From assembly GCA_028868825.1 (NCBI GenBank), contig JAGWTU010000021.1, forward strand, positions 21,262 to 85,261: a DNA stretch of 64,000 bases. Reading direction: 5' to 3'. Shown here in pieces: positions 17,297 through 25,142 of this stretch (its first letter is position 1; each line of letters opens with the position of its first letter). The stretch is from Burkholderiales bacterium. GTDB taxonomy: Bacteria > Pseudomonadota > Gammaproteobacteria > Burkholderiales > Burkholderiaceae_C. The translations under genes and the position numbers were made by a program. The notes below the pieces were generated by a model. That model was not told the DNA's origin and did not search any database. It saw nothing but the letters and a program-made list of their open reading frames with translations.

Positions 17297-18466
17297 TCAG
17301 GCGGCCAGCGCGCCGGCGACGCGCACGACGAACCAGACCGACGCGATCGCGATCGCCGCGCCCGATCCGGCGCCGACGACCCAGCGCCGGTAGCCCCGCC
17401 TGCCGCGCAGCGCGTAGAGCAGGGTCACCGCCACCGCGACGATCGCGAGCTGCCCGAGTTCGAGCCCGACGTTGAATTCGAGCAGGGCGCGCACGAACAG
17501 GCCCGTAGGCAGGTCAAGCTCGCTCAGGGCGCCGGCAAAGCCGAATCCATGGACGAGCCCGAAGGCGAAGGCCGCGCCGGCGCGCGGCAGCGGCAGCACC
17601 GGGTGCAGATTGTCGATCGCCGTGATGATGATCGTGGCGGCGATCGCCGGCTCGATGATCCCCGGCGGCAGCGCGACCCAATGCATGGCGGCCAGGCCCA
17701 GCGTCAGCGTGTGCGCGACGGTGAAGGCGCTGACGATGCCGGCCACCGGAACGACGGCCTCGACCAGGCGCGGCACCGGCGCTATCCCCTGCGGCGTGCG
17801 CCGCAGCACGGCCGGCAGCAGCAGGCACAGCAGGAACAGGATGTGGTCGTAACCGCCCAGGATATGGGCCATGCCCTGGCGCAGGAAGTCCCAGGCCGAG
17901 GGCGTCGCCGCGGCGCCGGTGAAATGCGCCGGGTCGAGCAGCAGGACTTCGGTCGGCCGGCCGTGGCGGCCATCCTTGCCGTCGTCGCGGTCGATGCGGG
18001 CGATGCCGCGGTGCGTCGGATCGATCTCGCGCATCAGGCCGTAGCGGATCACCGGCTGCCGCGCCAGCGTGCACGGCGAGCTCAGCTCGATCACGGCATA
18101 GGCGCCGTCGCTGCGCCGCTCCAGCGCATGACCGGTGGCCTTGAGCGGACAGCCGTCGATGCGCAGCCGCGGCAGCGCATAGGCGTCGATGCGCGGCCAC
18201 GCGGCGCGTACCTCGCCCCAGGTGATGCGGCCGTCGTCGTCGCGGTCGATGTCGATCGCCGCATCGAGGTCGCGCAGCGCGATGTCCCAGCGCAGCGTCG
18301 TGAGGCCGGCGCGGGCGTCGATCTGCAGGTAGGCGTCGCTGGACTTGTGCGCCTGCGCCGGTGGCGCGGCGGCGAGCAGCAGCAGCGTCGATCCCAGCGA
18401 GAGCAGCGACGCGCAGGCGCGGCGCCAGCGTGATACATCAAAGCAGCGCATCGATGCGGTGGTCAT
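17297..18466 (-). CDS. HupE/UreJ-2 family membrane protein with EF-hand-like loop
   Basis: A 389-residue protein: signal peptide (cleavage near AQAH, about 39), a periplasmic domain of about 150 residues, then a HupE/UreJ-type membrane domain with about seven helices and His-rich motifs (GGYDHILFL, FTVAHTLTLG, LVHGFGFAG). The periplasmic part has a canonical 12-residue EF-hand loop D74-E85 (DRDDDGRITWGE), suggesting Ca2+ binding. HupE-like proteins are linked to metal (Ni/Co) handling, but this subfamily is uncharacterised. The start overlaps the TPR gene end by 29 bp; an ATG at 18451 is an alternative. It is the last gene of the DUF4331 operon. Confidence 0.85.
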   Translation of the reverse strand: MTTASMRCFDVSRWRRACASLLSLGSTLLLLAAAPPAQAHKSSDAYLQIDARAGLTTLRWDIALRDLDAAIDIDRDDDGRITWGEVRAAWPRIDAYALPRLRIDGCPLKATGHALERRSDGAYAVIELSSPCTLARQPVIRYGLMREIDPTHRGIARIDRDDGKDGRHGRPTEVLLLDPAHFTGAAATPSAWDFLRQGMAHILGGYDHILFLLCLLLPAVLRRTPQGIAPVPRLVEAVVPVAGIVSAFTVAHTLTLGLAAMHWVALPPGIIEPAIAATIIITAIDNLHPVLPLPRAGAAFAFGLVHGFGFAGALSELDLPTGLFVRALLEFNVGLELGQLAIVAVAVTLLYALRGRRGYRRWVVGAGSGAAIAIASVWFVVRVAGALAA

Positions 18467-19601
18467 GCAGATTCATCCGGTTGACGAGTGAGCGCGCCTC
18501 GCCCAGCGCGGCGGGGCTGGCGGCGGCGCGCGCGGCGCGTGCGAGCACGAGGAGGTCCAGCGGCTCGCGCTGGTGCTGCACGTCGCCGCGGGCCAGTGCC
18601 AGCGCGAGGTCGGCGCGATGCTCGATCTGCAGCGCGAACATCGCCTGCTCGCGGGCATGGAGCGGGACGGCCTCGGGGCGCAGATTGGCCTGGGCAATGC
18701 GTGCGCGCAGCTCCGCCGCATCGGCCGCGGCAGCGGGCGCGCCGGCGGCGGCACCGGCGATCGCCAGGCGCAGCAGCACGGCGTCGCTGCGCACCTCGCC
18801 GGCCAATGCGGCCAGCGCCTCGGCCGGGCGCCGCTCGTCGATCAGGAAGTCGGCGTAGGCGAGCTTCGTGTAGCCGTCGGCGTCGAGCTCGAGCGCGCGC
18901 CGGTAGGCGCGGTCGGCGGCGTCGCCATGGCCGGCGCGCTGCTCGAGCTCGGCCAGCGTCGTCGTCAGCCAGGCGGCCGCTTCGCGCGGCAGGCCGGGCG
19001 CGGCGAGCAGCGCTTGCAGCGTGCGCCGCGCCGCGTCGGCCTGGCCGCGCAGTCCGGCGTTCTCGGCCAGGCAGGCGCGGGCGTAGAGGTCGGCGCCGAA
19101 TTCGGGCAAGCGGCGGCAGGCGACGTCGGATGCGTCGTAGCGACCCTGCACGCGCCGCACCGTCGCCAGCGTCAGCAGCGCCTGGGCGTGGACGGCCGTC
19201 GGCGGGCGCGCCGTCAGCCGCTCGAGCAGCTCGGCCGCGCCGTCGAAATCGTGCAGGTACTGCTGCAGCGTCGCGCGCATCAGCAGCAATTCGGGCGGCA
19301 TCGTCGCGACATCGGTCCACGGCGCGATTGCCGCCAGTGCGTGGCCGGCATAGCGCGGGTCGCCGAGCGTGCGCGCGCGCTCGAGGTCGCGCCGCGCGGC
19401 GGCCAGCGCGATGCCGGCGTCGCGCGGCGCGGCCTCGAGCAGCCGCCGCAGGCGCTTGTCCTGCGCCCGGGCGGCGTCGGCCGGCAGCGTCTCGACGACC
19501 TCGGCGTCGTCGTGCGGCGTGATCGGCGTCGCCGGCGCGCGCGCCGCCGCCAGACACAGGGCCGTGAACCCGGCAAGCAGCAGCGGCGCTTTCATCATCA
19601 T
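18438..19601 (-). CDS. Exported TPR-repeat protein
   Basis: A 387-residue protein with an N-terminal signal peptide (about 1-24, after a run of three Met) and then helical pairs rich in Ala, Leu and Arg. These fit tetratricopeptide repeats, for example YRRALELDADGYTKLAYADF near residues 228-247 and LLTLATVRRVQGRYDAS. TPR arrays scaffold protein complexes. It sits four bases after the small lipoprotein gene and overlaps the HupE-like gene, so it belongs to the ECF-linked operon. A periplasmic adaptor role is likely; the partner is unknown. Confidence 0.78.
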   Translation of the reverse strand: MMMKAPLLLAGFTALCLAAARAPATPITPHDDAEVVETLPADAARAQDKRLRRLLEAAPRDAGIALAAARRDLERARTLGDPRYAGHALAAIAPWTDVATMPPELLLMRATLQQYLHDFDGAAELLERLTARPPTAVHAQALLTLATVRRVQGRYDASDVACRRLPEFGADLYARACLAENAGLRGQADAARRTLQALLAAPGLPREAAAWLTTTLAELEQRAGHGDAADRAYRRALELDADGYTKLAYADFLIDERRPAEALAALAGEVRSDAVLLRLAIAGAAAGAPAAAADAAELRARIAQANLRPEAVPLHAREQAMFALQIEHRADLALALARGDVQHQREPLDLLVLARAARAAASPAALGEARSLVNRMNLHDHRIDALL

Positions 19602-19604
19602 CGC

Positions 19605-19883
19605 TCAGCTCACCGGCTCGGGTTCGGTCGTCTCCGAGACCGGCGGCGTGACCTGGTCCACGGACACCGGTTCCAGCGCGTCCGCGGGCGCCGCGACGAG
19701 GGCCTCGAGATACGCAATCCAGCCCGCAGGCGACGCGCTGGCCGACGCCGGCACCTCGGCCGTCGGCGGCGGCGGCATCGGCGGCGGCAGCGAGTTCGAG
19801 TCGCCGCCGCCGCAACCCGCCAGCGCGAGCACAGCGATGCCGGCCAGCCCGGCACGCAGGGTCGAAGCAGTGGGCTTGTTCAT
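19605..19883 (-). CDS. Small Pro-rich lipoprotein
   Basis: A 92-residue lipoprotein from the ATG at 19883; an ATG at 19898 overlapping the previous stop by one base is an alternative. Residues 1-25 form a lipoprotein signal with lipobox LAGC, followed by GGGDSNSLPPPMPPPP, a flexible Pro-rich linker, and an acidic tail ending in VSETTEPEPVS. There is no known domain. Position between the DUF4331 and TPR genes suggests a small accessory anchor of that envelope complex. Confidence 0.72.
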   Translation of the reverse strand: MNKPTASTLRAGLAGIAVLALAGCGGGDSNSLPPPMPPPPTAEVPASASASPAGWIAYLEALVAAPADALEPVSVDQVTPPVSETTEPEPVS

Positions 19884-19897
19884 GAGGCCCGCCGCCA

Positions 19898-21472
19898 TCA
19901 CTGCGCGCCCGGCAGCGGCGTGCCGATGTACGGGAACCCCGGCAGCAGCGGCCCCTGCGCACGCACCTTCGGCCCGGCCTGGTCGACACCGTCGTGCAGC
20001 CCGAAGACGGCGGCACCCAGCGGCACGGCGGCCGGGTTGCAGGCGGCGCCGAAGCCGTAGGTGTTGGCGTTGCCGTTGGCCACGCACAGGCCGCCCATCA
20101 CGGCGACCAGCGAGATGTCGACGACATCGTCGTTCGGGCGCCTGCCGTTGGGGTAGCCGGCGAGGTCCTTCGGCGCCGGACCGAGCAGGCCGCCGAGCAG
20201 GCCGAGCCGGTTCTGGCTGGCGTACGGCGTCGCCGGGATCGCGGTGTTCAGCCGCAGCATCTCCGCCGCCTTCACATGCGCCGGCTGGTTGACGCCCGGA
20301 ATGCCGGTGAGGAAGGTCGTCACGAGGTCGGTGCGCGGGTAGTTGGTCGGCGAGATGCCCGGCGCCGCGAGCGCGATCTCGAGCAGCTTGGGCAGCGTCG
20401 GGTTGGTGACGTAGGTGGCGAACTGGGCGTCGTCGCGCGGCTTCGAGGCGTTGAAGCGGTCCTTGTCGTTGAGCCCGATCACGACCTCGTTGACCAGCGG
20501 CATGCCCAGCCGTGACACCTGGGTCCAGGCGCCGCCGTCGAGCTCGGCGCTGTCGTGGCCGCTGGGCGGCTTGCCGTTCATCAGCTTGCCCTGGCGCACG
20601 CTGGCCGTCGTCCAGGCGCCGATCACCGGGTCGGCACCGCCGTTGGCCAGCAGGCAGGACGTCGGCACCTCGAGCGCCAGCGCCGTGACGTTCTTGTCGG
20701 CCAGCGAATCGGTGCCGGCGTCGCGGTTGGCGTTGTTGAGCAGGAAGGCCGCGCTCGGCACGTTCACGAGGTCGAAGATGACGCCCAGGTTGACGGCGAA
20801 CGGATCCTTGCGCTGGCCGACGAACACGCGGCCCTGGCCGGCGCAGCCGGGGATGTCGATGGTGTAGACGAACTGCGCCGCGTAGGCGGGGTAATTCGGG
20901 ATCGTCTTCGTGCCGATGTAATCGACCGGCTTGCCGAACATCGCGCTGCCGCCATGGGTGACGGCGGCGGCACTGCCGCCGCGGCGATCGCCGCGCACGA
21001 CGCTCAGCGTGTAGCCCTCGGTGACGTTGAGCGTGGCGCCGCTGGCGTCGGTGACGGGGCCGAACTGCGTCAGCGGAATCGCGACGTTGGCGCCACCGAT
21101 GGGCAGCGTCTGGCCCTTGGAGAGGTTCTGGAAGCGGAACTGGAATGTGAGGTCCTCGGCGCCGTCACCGTTGTTGTCGACATGGATCTCGTAGAGCGCG
21201 CGCGGATCGAGCTTGAAATAGTTGGGGCCGCCGTAGGCGTCCTGCAGCGGCAGGTAATCGGCGATCAGCGTGACATAGCCGCTGCGCCCCGGCTCGTAGC
21301 TGTTGAACATGTAGAAATCGGCGCCGTCGACCTTGGGCATGCCGGTGATGGCCGGCGCCTCGCGGTGGCTCGAGGCGTGGGCCGGCGCGGCGGCGAGGCC
21401 GGCGGCGATGGCGACGAGCGCGGCGGCGGCAGCGATGGCCGTCTGCGGTTGCAGCGATGAATGCAGTTTCAT
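19898..21472 (-). CDS. DUF4331 family exported protein
   Basis: A 524-residue protein. The ATG at 21472 has a strong GGAAGGAAG site upstream and starts a Sec signal peptide (cleavage near AHASS, about 33). The mature protein starts SSHREAPAITGMPKVDGADF and contains IHVDNNGDGAEDLTFQFRFQ, the hallmarks of DUF4331. Family function is unknown; members are exported and often sit in sigma-factor-linked operons. It is the first gene of the leftward operon (DUF4331, lipoprotein, TPR, HupE) facing the sigma-factor gene. A promoter matching that of the sigma gene lies at 21555-21581. Confidence 0.9.
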   Translation of the reverse strand: MKLHSSLQPQTAIAAAAALVAIAAGLAAAPAHASSHREAPAITGMPKVDGADFYMFNSYEPGRSGYVTLIADYLPLQDAYGGPNYFKLDPRALYEIHVDNNGDGAEDLTFQFRFQNLSKGQTLPIGGANVAIPLTQFGPVTDASGATLNVTEGYTLSVVRGDRRGGSAAAVTHGGSAMFGKPVDYIGTKTIPNYPAYAAQFVYTIDIPGCAGQGRVFVGQRKDPFAVNLGVIFDLVNVPSAAFLLNNANRDAGTDSLADKNVTALALEVPTSCLLANGGADPVIGAWTTASVRQGKLMNGKPPSGHDSAELDGGAWTQVSRLGMPLVNEVVIGLNDKDRFNASKPRDDAQFATYVTNPTLPKLLEIALAAPGISPTNYPRTDLVTTFLTGIPGVNQPAHVKAAEMLRLNTAIPATPYASQNRLGLLGGLLGPAPKDLAGYPNGRRPNDDVVDISLVAVMGGLCVANGNANTYGFGAACNPAAVPLGAAVFGLHDGVDQAGPKVRAQGPLLPGFPYIGTPLPGAQ

Positions 21473-21554
21473 GGTGTCTTCCTTCCTCTCGGTTTCGTGG
21501 CAATGGGCGGCTGGGCAGGCGGCCAGGCGGGTTGCATGGGGCGCCGAAGCCTCC

Positions 21555-21581
21555 ATACGCGGGCCGATGCGAATCGGATGC
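21555..21581 (-). promoter_or_regulatory. Putative ECF-type promoter for the DUF4331 operon
   Basis: On the minus strand, GCATCC (21581-21576) is followed by 15 bases and GCGTAT (21560-21555), about 80 bases before the DUF4331 start. The same -35, spacing and -10 core occur facing the other way at 21605-21631. The -35 resembles the CCATCC reported for SigK-type ECF factors. That the neighbouring ECF factor recognises it is inference. Confidence 0.6.
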
Positions 21582-21604
21582 AGGCCGCGTCGCAAATCTG
21601 CCGC

Positions 21605-21631
21605 GCATCCAAAACGACGCCGCTCGCGTAC
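21605..21631 (+). promoter_or_regulatory. Putative ECF-type promoter for sigma/anti-sigma genes
   Basis: GCATCC (21605-21610), 15 bases, then GCGTAC (21626-21631), about 55 bases before the sigma-factor ATG. It shares -35, spacer length and GCGTA core with the divergent element at 21555-21581, as expected if the ECF factor drives both itself and the DUF4331 operon. Confidence 0.6.
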
Positions 21632-21685
21632 CATCGACCGGCGGCCCGCAGGCCTGCCGACGACTGGCCGACACGGGGGACCGAG

Positions 21686-22306
21686 ATGCCTGAAAACGAT
21701 GCCGCCCGCGCCGCGAAAGATGCGCATCAGGCGCGCCTGGCGCAAGCGCTGGCGCGCACCGCGCTCGGCGACCGCGCGGCCTTTCGCAACCTGTACGAGG
21801 CCAGCGCGGCGCCGCTGCTCGGCGTGATCCTGCGCATCCAGCGCGACCGCGCCGTCGCCGAGGACCTGCTGCAGGAAGTCTTCGTGAAGATCTGGAATGC
21901 CGCCGGCAGCTACGACGCGCGCCAGTCGCAGCCGATGACCTGGATGACGACGATCGCGCGCCATCGCGCCATCGACAGCCTGCGGCGGGCGCAGGGCGAA
22001 CCGCGGCGGGTCGTCGCCGGCGACGACGACGAGGACGACCCGCTGGACCGCGTCGCCAGCCCCGACCCCGGGCCGCAGGAATTGCTGGCGCAGGCCATCG
22101 AGGCGCGCGTGATGCGTGCCTGCCTGGGCGGCCTGAGCAGTGAACAGCAGCAGAGCCTGGCGCTGGCCTTCTACGACGGGCTCAGCCATGGCGAAGTGGC
22201 GAGCCATCTCGGCCAGCCGCTGGGCACGATCAAGAGCTGGCTGCGCCGCGGCATGCAGGCGCTGCGCAGCTGCCTCGAACAGGCCGGTGTGGCCGCGGCG
22301 GCCTGA
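21686..22306 (+). CDS. ECF sigma factor (SigK/RpoE-like)
   Basis: A 206-residue sigma-70 family factor starting at the ATG at 21686 (MPENDAARAAKDAHQARLAQ). Region 2 is about residues 25-90 (RNLYEASAAPLLGVILRIQR, then DRAVAEDLLQEVFVKIW), and region 4 about 130-185 with the helix-turn-helix around YDGLSHGEVASHLGQPLG, then TIKSWLRRGM. There is no region 1 or 3, so it is an extracytoplasmic-function factor. The anti-sigma gene follows after two bases. The matched divergent promoters suggest it controls itself and the DUF4331 operon. Confidence 0.92.
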   Translation: MPENDAARAAKDAHQARLAQALARTALGDRAAFRNLYEASAAPLLGVILRIQRDRAVAEDLLQEVFVKIWNAAGSYDARQSQPMTWMTTIARHRAIDSLRRAQGEPRRVVAGDDDEDDPLDRVASPDPGPQELLAQAIEARVMRACLGGLSSEQQQSLALAFYDGLSHGEVASHLGQPLGTIKSWLRRGMQALRSCLEQAGVAAAA

Positions 22307-22308
22307 CG

Positions 22309-23013
22309 ATGGACTATTCGCGACCCGAGCGCGCCGACCGGCTGGCCGGTGAATATGTGCTGGGCACGCTGCGCGGCCCGGCGCGCCGCCGTTTCGAGGA
22401 ACTGCTGCCGGCGCACCCGGCGCTGCGCCGCGCCGTCGTGCGCTGGCAGGACGACCTGATGCCGATGGCCGTCGCGGTGGCGCCGGTGCAGCCGGCGGCG
22501 GCGACCTGGCGCGGCATCGAGCAGCGGCTGTTCGGCCGCGCCGAGCGCTGGTGGCAGCGGCTGGCCGTGTGGCGCGGCGCGACGGCGGCCAGCGTCGCCG
22601 CGGCGGCGGCATCGCTGGTGCTGCTGCTGACGCTGGCGCCGGCACCGCCGCGGCCGGGCGAGGCGCCGCTGCTCGTCGTGATGTCGCCGAACCTGAACGC
22701 GACGGCGACGCAGGCGCTGCTGCAGAAGGCGCGCTTCGTCGCCAGCGTCAGCGCCGACGGGCGCGCGCTGGTGCTGCGGCCGCTGGACGCGCTGCCGCTG
22801 GAGGCGAGCCGGGCGCTCGAGCTGTGGTCGGTGCCGGCAAAGGGGGCGCCGCGGTCGCTCGGGCTCGTCGCGGCCGATCGGGCGACGCGGTTGCTGCGGG
22901 CGCGGCCGCTGGAGGATACGGCGGCATTCGCTGTCAGCGTCGAGCCGGCTGGGGGCTCGCCGACAGGGGCGCCGACGGGGCCGATCATCGCGTTGGGCAA
23001 GCTCGATAGTTGA
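22309..23013 (+). CDS. Anti-sigma factor, RskA type
   Basis: A 234-residue membrane protein. The N-terminal cytoplasmic sigma-binding domain is about 1-80 (RADRLAGEYVLGTLRGPARR), a single transmembrane helix is about 93-110 (VAAAAASLVLLLTLAP) and a periplasmic RskA domain follows, containing ALELWSVPAKGAPRSLG. No zinc-binding HX3CX2C motif is present, so it is the non-zinc RskA class that holds an ECF factor until regulated proteolysis. It is co-transcribed with the ECF sigma gene two bases upstream. The activating signal is unknown. Confidence 0.88.
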   Translation: MDYSRPERADRLAGEYVLGTLRGPARRRFEELLPAHPALRRAVVRWQDDLMPMAVAVAPVQPAAATWRGIEQRLFGRAERWWQRLAVWRGATAASVAAAAASLVLLLTLAPAPPRPGEAPLLVVMSPNLNATATQALLQKARFVASVSADGRALVLRPLDALPLEASRALELWSVPAKGAPRSLGLVAADRATRLLRARPLEDTAAFAVSVEPAGGSPTGAPTGPIIALGKLDS

Positions 23014-23079
23014 GGGGGTGGGGCGGCCGCGGTGCGTCGGGGCCGGCCACTCCATGCCTGCGGCCAAGGCCCGAGGAAC

Positions 23080-24027
23080 TCATCGCCGCTTCGCCCGCCT
23101 CGACCCGGGTTCGCGCGGGCCTGCGGGCACCTCCCGTGAGGCCATCACTTCCCTCAGCGCCGCCACGCACAGCCTGACCTTGGCCGATTGCGCCGATCTC
23201 GTCGTCGACACGGCGTAGATGTTCGCGCTCTGCTGCCATTGCGGCAGCAGGCGTACGAGCTTGCCGCTGGCCAGGCTCGGCGCCAGCAGCCACTGCGAAC
23301 TCATCACGATGCCATGACCGTCGTGCGCCCAGCGCAGCACGACGTCGATGTCGTTCGAGGCCAATGAGCCGCTGGCCCTGACGGTTTCGGTTCCCGCGGG
23401 CCCCGTCATCCGCCAAAGCCCTATCGGCTCCTCGCGCTCGCGCAGCAGCACGCAATCGCGCTTCGCGACCTCGGCGAGCAGGGCCGGCGAGCCATGCGCC
23501 AACAGGTACGAAGGTGCCGCGCAGAGGATGCGCGCGTTCTCGGCGATCAGGTGGCCGATCAGATGCGGCTCGGCGACCTCACCGGCGCGCACGTCGAGAT
23601 GGAAGGACTCGCCGACCAGGTCGACGCGGCGATCGAGCAACTCGAGCCAGACTTCCATCGCCGGATAGCGCTGTTTCAAGCGCGACAGCGCCGGCGCCAC
23701 GACCTCGCGACCGAGTCGTGCGCTGGCACAGATGCGCACCGGCCCCTGCGGATCGCCCGCGCCGCGCGCGACGTCTTCGCGCATGTCCTCGACATCGTCG
23801 AGGATGCGCTGCGCCCAGGCCAGCACCTTCTCGCCCTCGTCGGTGAGGCTGACCTTGCGCGTCGTGCGGCGCAGCAGCTTGACGCCGAGCGAGCGCTCGA
23901 GCAGCGCGACGCGCTTGCTCATCAAGGTCTGCGACACCCCCGCTTCGCGAGCGCCGGCGACGAAGCTGGCCTGTCTTGCGACGAAGCCGAAGAGACGCAG
24001 GTCGTCCAGCAGCGGGTAACTATCCAC
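23080..24027 (-). CDS. LysR-family transcriptional regulator (TtdR/DmlR-like)
   Basis: A 315-residue regulator. The N-terminal winged HTH (about 5-63) reads FVARQASFVAGAREAGVSQT, then LMSKRVALLERSLGVKLLRR; the substrate-binding domain fills about 90-300. It resembles the DmlR/TtdR group that senses malate- or tartrate-like hydroxyacids. It is divergent from the DapA-like/SDR/tarD/symporter/porin set across 122 bp of relatively AT-rich DNA and is the likely activator of that set, with D-tartrate or a related acid as probable coinducer (inference). Confidence 0.9.
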   Translation of the reverse strand: MDSYPLLDDLRLFGFVARQASFVAGAREAGVSQTLMSKRVALLERSLGVKLLRRTTRKVSLTDEGEKVLAWAQRILDDVEDMREDVARGAGDPQGPVRICASARLGREVVAPALSRLKQRYPAMEVWLELLDRRVDLVGESFHLDVRAGEVAEPHLIGHLIAENARILCAAPSYLLAHGSPALLAEVAKRDCVLLREREEPIGLWRMTGPAGTETVRASGSLASNDIDVVLRWAHDGHGIVMSSQWLLAPSLASGKLVRLLPQWQQSANIYAVSTTRSAQSAKVRLCVAALREVMASREVPAGPREPGSRRAKRR

Positions 24028-24053
24028 GATTCGTGCTTGGTGAAGTGCGATTC

Positions 24054-24067
24054 AAGACAATTGTATT
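24054..24067. promoter_or_regulatory. Candidate LysR-type site between regulator and lyase genes
   Basis: AAGACAATTGTATT is a near-palindrome (12 of 14 positions) centred on AATT in the 122-bp divergent region, where LysR regulators usually bind. The surroundings are AT-rich against the window background. Weak evidence by eye. Confidence 0.3.
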
Positions 24068-24149
24068 TGGCTTTGGAATAGCTAAGCTGACCCCCATCGC
24101 ACACCCATCCTTCCATTCATTCATCGCGACTCAGCCAGGAGACAAGCCC

Positions 24150-25082
24150 ATGCCCACCATCTCGAACTACCGCGGCATCATTCCCGCGATCGCCTGCCCC
24201 TTCACCCCGGACCATCGCATCGACGAGCCGGCGCTGCGCAAGCTCGCGGCCTGGCTGGCACAGCAGAAGGGCGTCGTCGCGGTGATGACCAACGGCCATA
24301 CCGGCGAGGTCTTCGCGCTGACGCCGCGCGAACGCGCCCAGGTCACGCGCATCGTCGCCGACGAACTCAAGGGCAAGCTGCCGGTGATCTCGTCGATCGT
24401 CTGCGAAGGCCTCAACGATGCGCGCGAGCATGCGGCACTGGCCCGCGAGGCCGGCGCGCAAGCGCTCGACGTGATGCCGCCGCACCATTGGCTGCGCTTC
24501 GGCTTCCGGCCCGATCACGTGACCGAATACTTCGCCGCCATCGCCGAAACCGGACTCGATCTCGTGGCGCATGTCTATCCGGCGTGGACGCGGGCCTCGT
24601 ATTCGTCGGCGACGCTGGCGCAGCTCGCCCAGCTGCCCTATGTGCAGGCCTTCAAGGTCGGGCAACGCGACATGAACCGCTATGCCAGCGACATCAAGGC
24701 CATCCGCGAGGCCGATGCCTCGAAGGCGATCCTGACCTGCCACGACGAATACCTGCTGGCCACCATGGTCCAGGGCGTCGACGGCGCGCTGGTCGGTTTC
24801 GCGACCTTCATCCCCGGCCTGATCAACGATCTGTGGGAGGCGGTGAAGGCCGGCGACCTGCATCGGGCGATGCAGATTCAGGACCTGATTACGCCGCTGA
24901 AGGACGCCGTCTACGGCGGTGGCGAGCCGACCGGCGAGGCCCATGCGCGCATGAAGGCCGGCATGTACCTGGCCGGCGTGATCGACGACGCCACGCCGCG
25001 GCCGCCGACCGAGGCGCCCACCGACGCCGAAATGGCCGCGCTGCGCGCCGCGCTGCGCAATGCCAATCTGTTGAAGCGCTGA
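24150..25082 (+). CDS. Dihydrodipicolinate synthase/NAL-family lyase
   Basis: A 310-residue class I lyase of the DapA/N-acetylneuraminate lyase family. The ATG at 24150 follows AGGAGACAAGCCC. The family loop GHTGE is at residues 49-53, the catalytic Tyr equivalent is Y143 (AHVYPAWTRASY) and the Schiff-base Lys is K169 (VQAFKVGQRDM). It is not biosynthetic DapA: the usual YNVP motif is changed and the context is catabolic. Such enzymes split or dehydrate 2-keto acids via pyruvate enamines. Lying first in the tartrate cluster, it may process a related sugar-acid product. The substrate is unknown. Confidence 0.85.
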   Translation: MPTISNYRGIIPAIACPFTPDHRIDEPALRKLAAWLAQQKGVVAVMTNGHTGEVFALTPRERAQVTRIVADELKGKLPVISSIVCEGLNDAREHAALAREAGAQALDVMPPHHWLRFGFRPDHVTEYFAAIAETGLDLVAHVYPAWTRASYSSATLAQLAQLPYVQAFKVGQRDMNRYASDIKAIREADASKAILTCHDEYLLATMVQGVDGALVGFATFIPGLINDLWEAVKAGDLHRAMQIQDLITPLKDAVYGGGEPTGEAHARMKAGMYLAGVIDDATPRPPTEAPTDAEMAALRAALRNANLLKR

Positions 25083-25142
25083 TGAGCCCGGCGCTGCCGG
25101 CGCCGATCCGCTTCATCGAGTTCGTCGTCAAGGGGAAGATCC

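Noticed and set aside
24150..25082. Biosynthetic dihydrodipicolinate synthase (dapA)
   Set aside because: The active-site loops differ (HVYPAW in place of YNVP), and the context is a hydroxyacid catabolic cluster.
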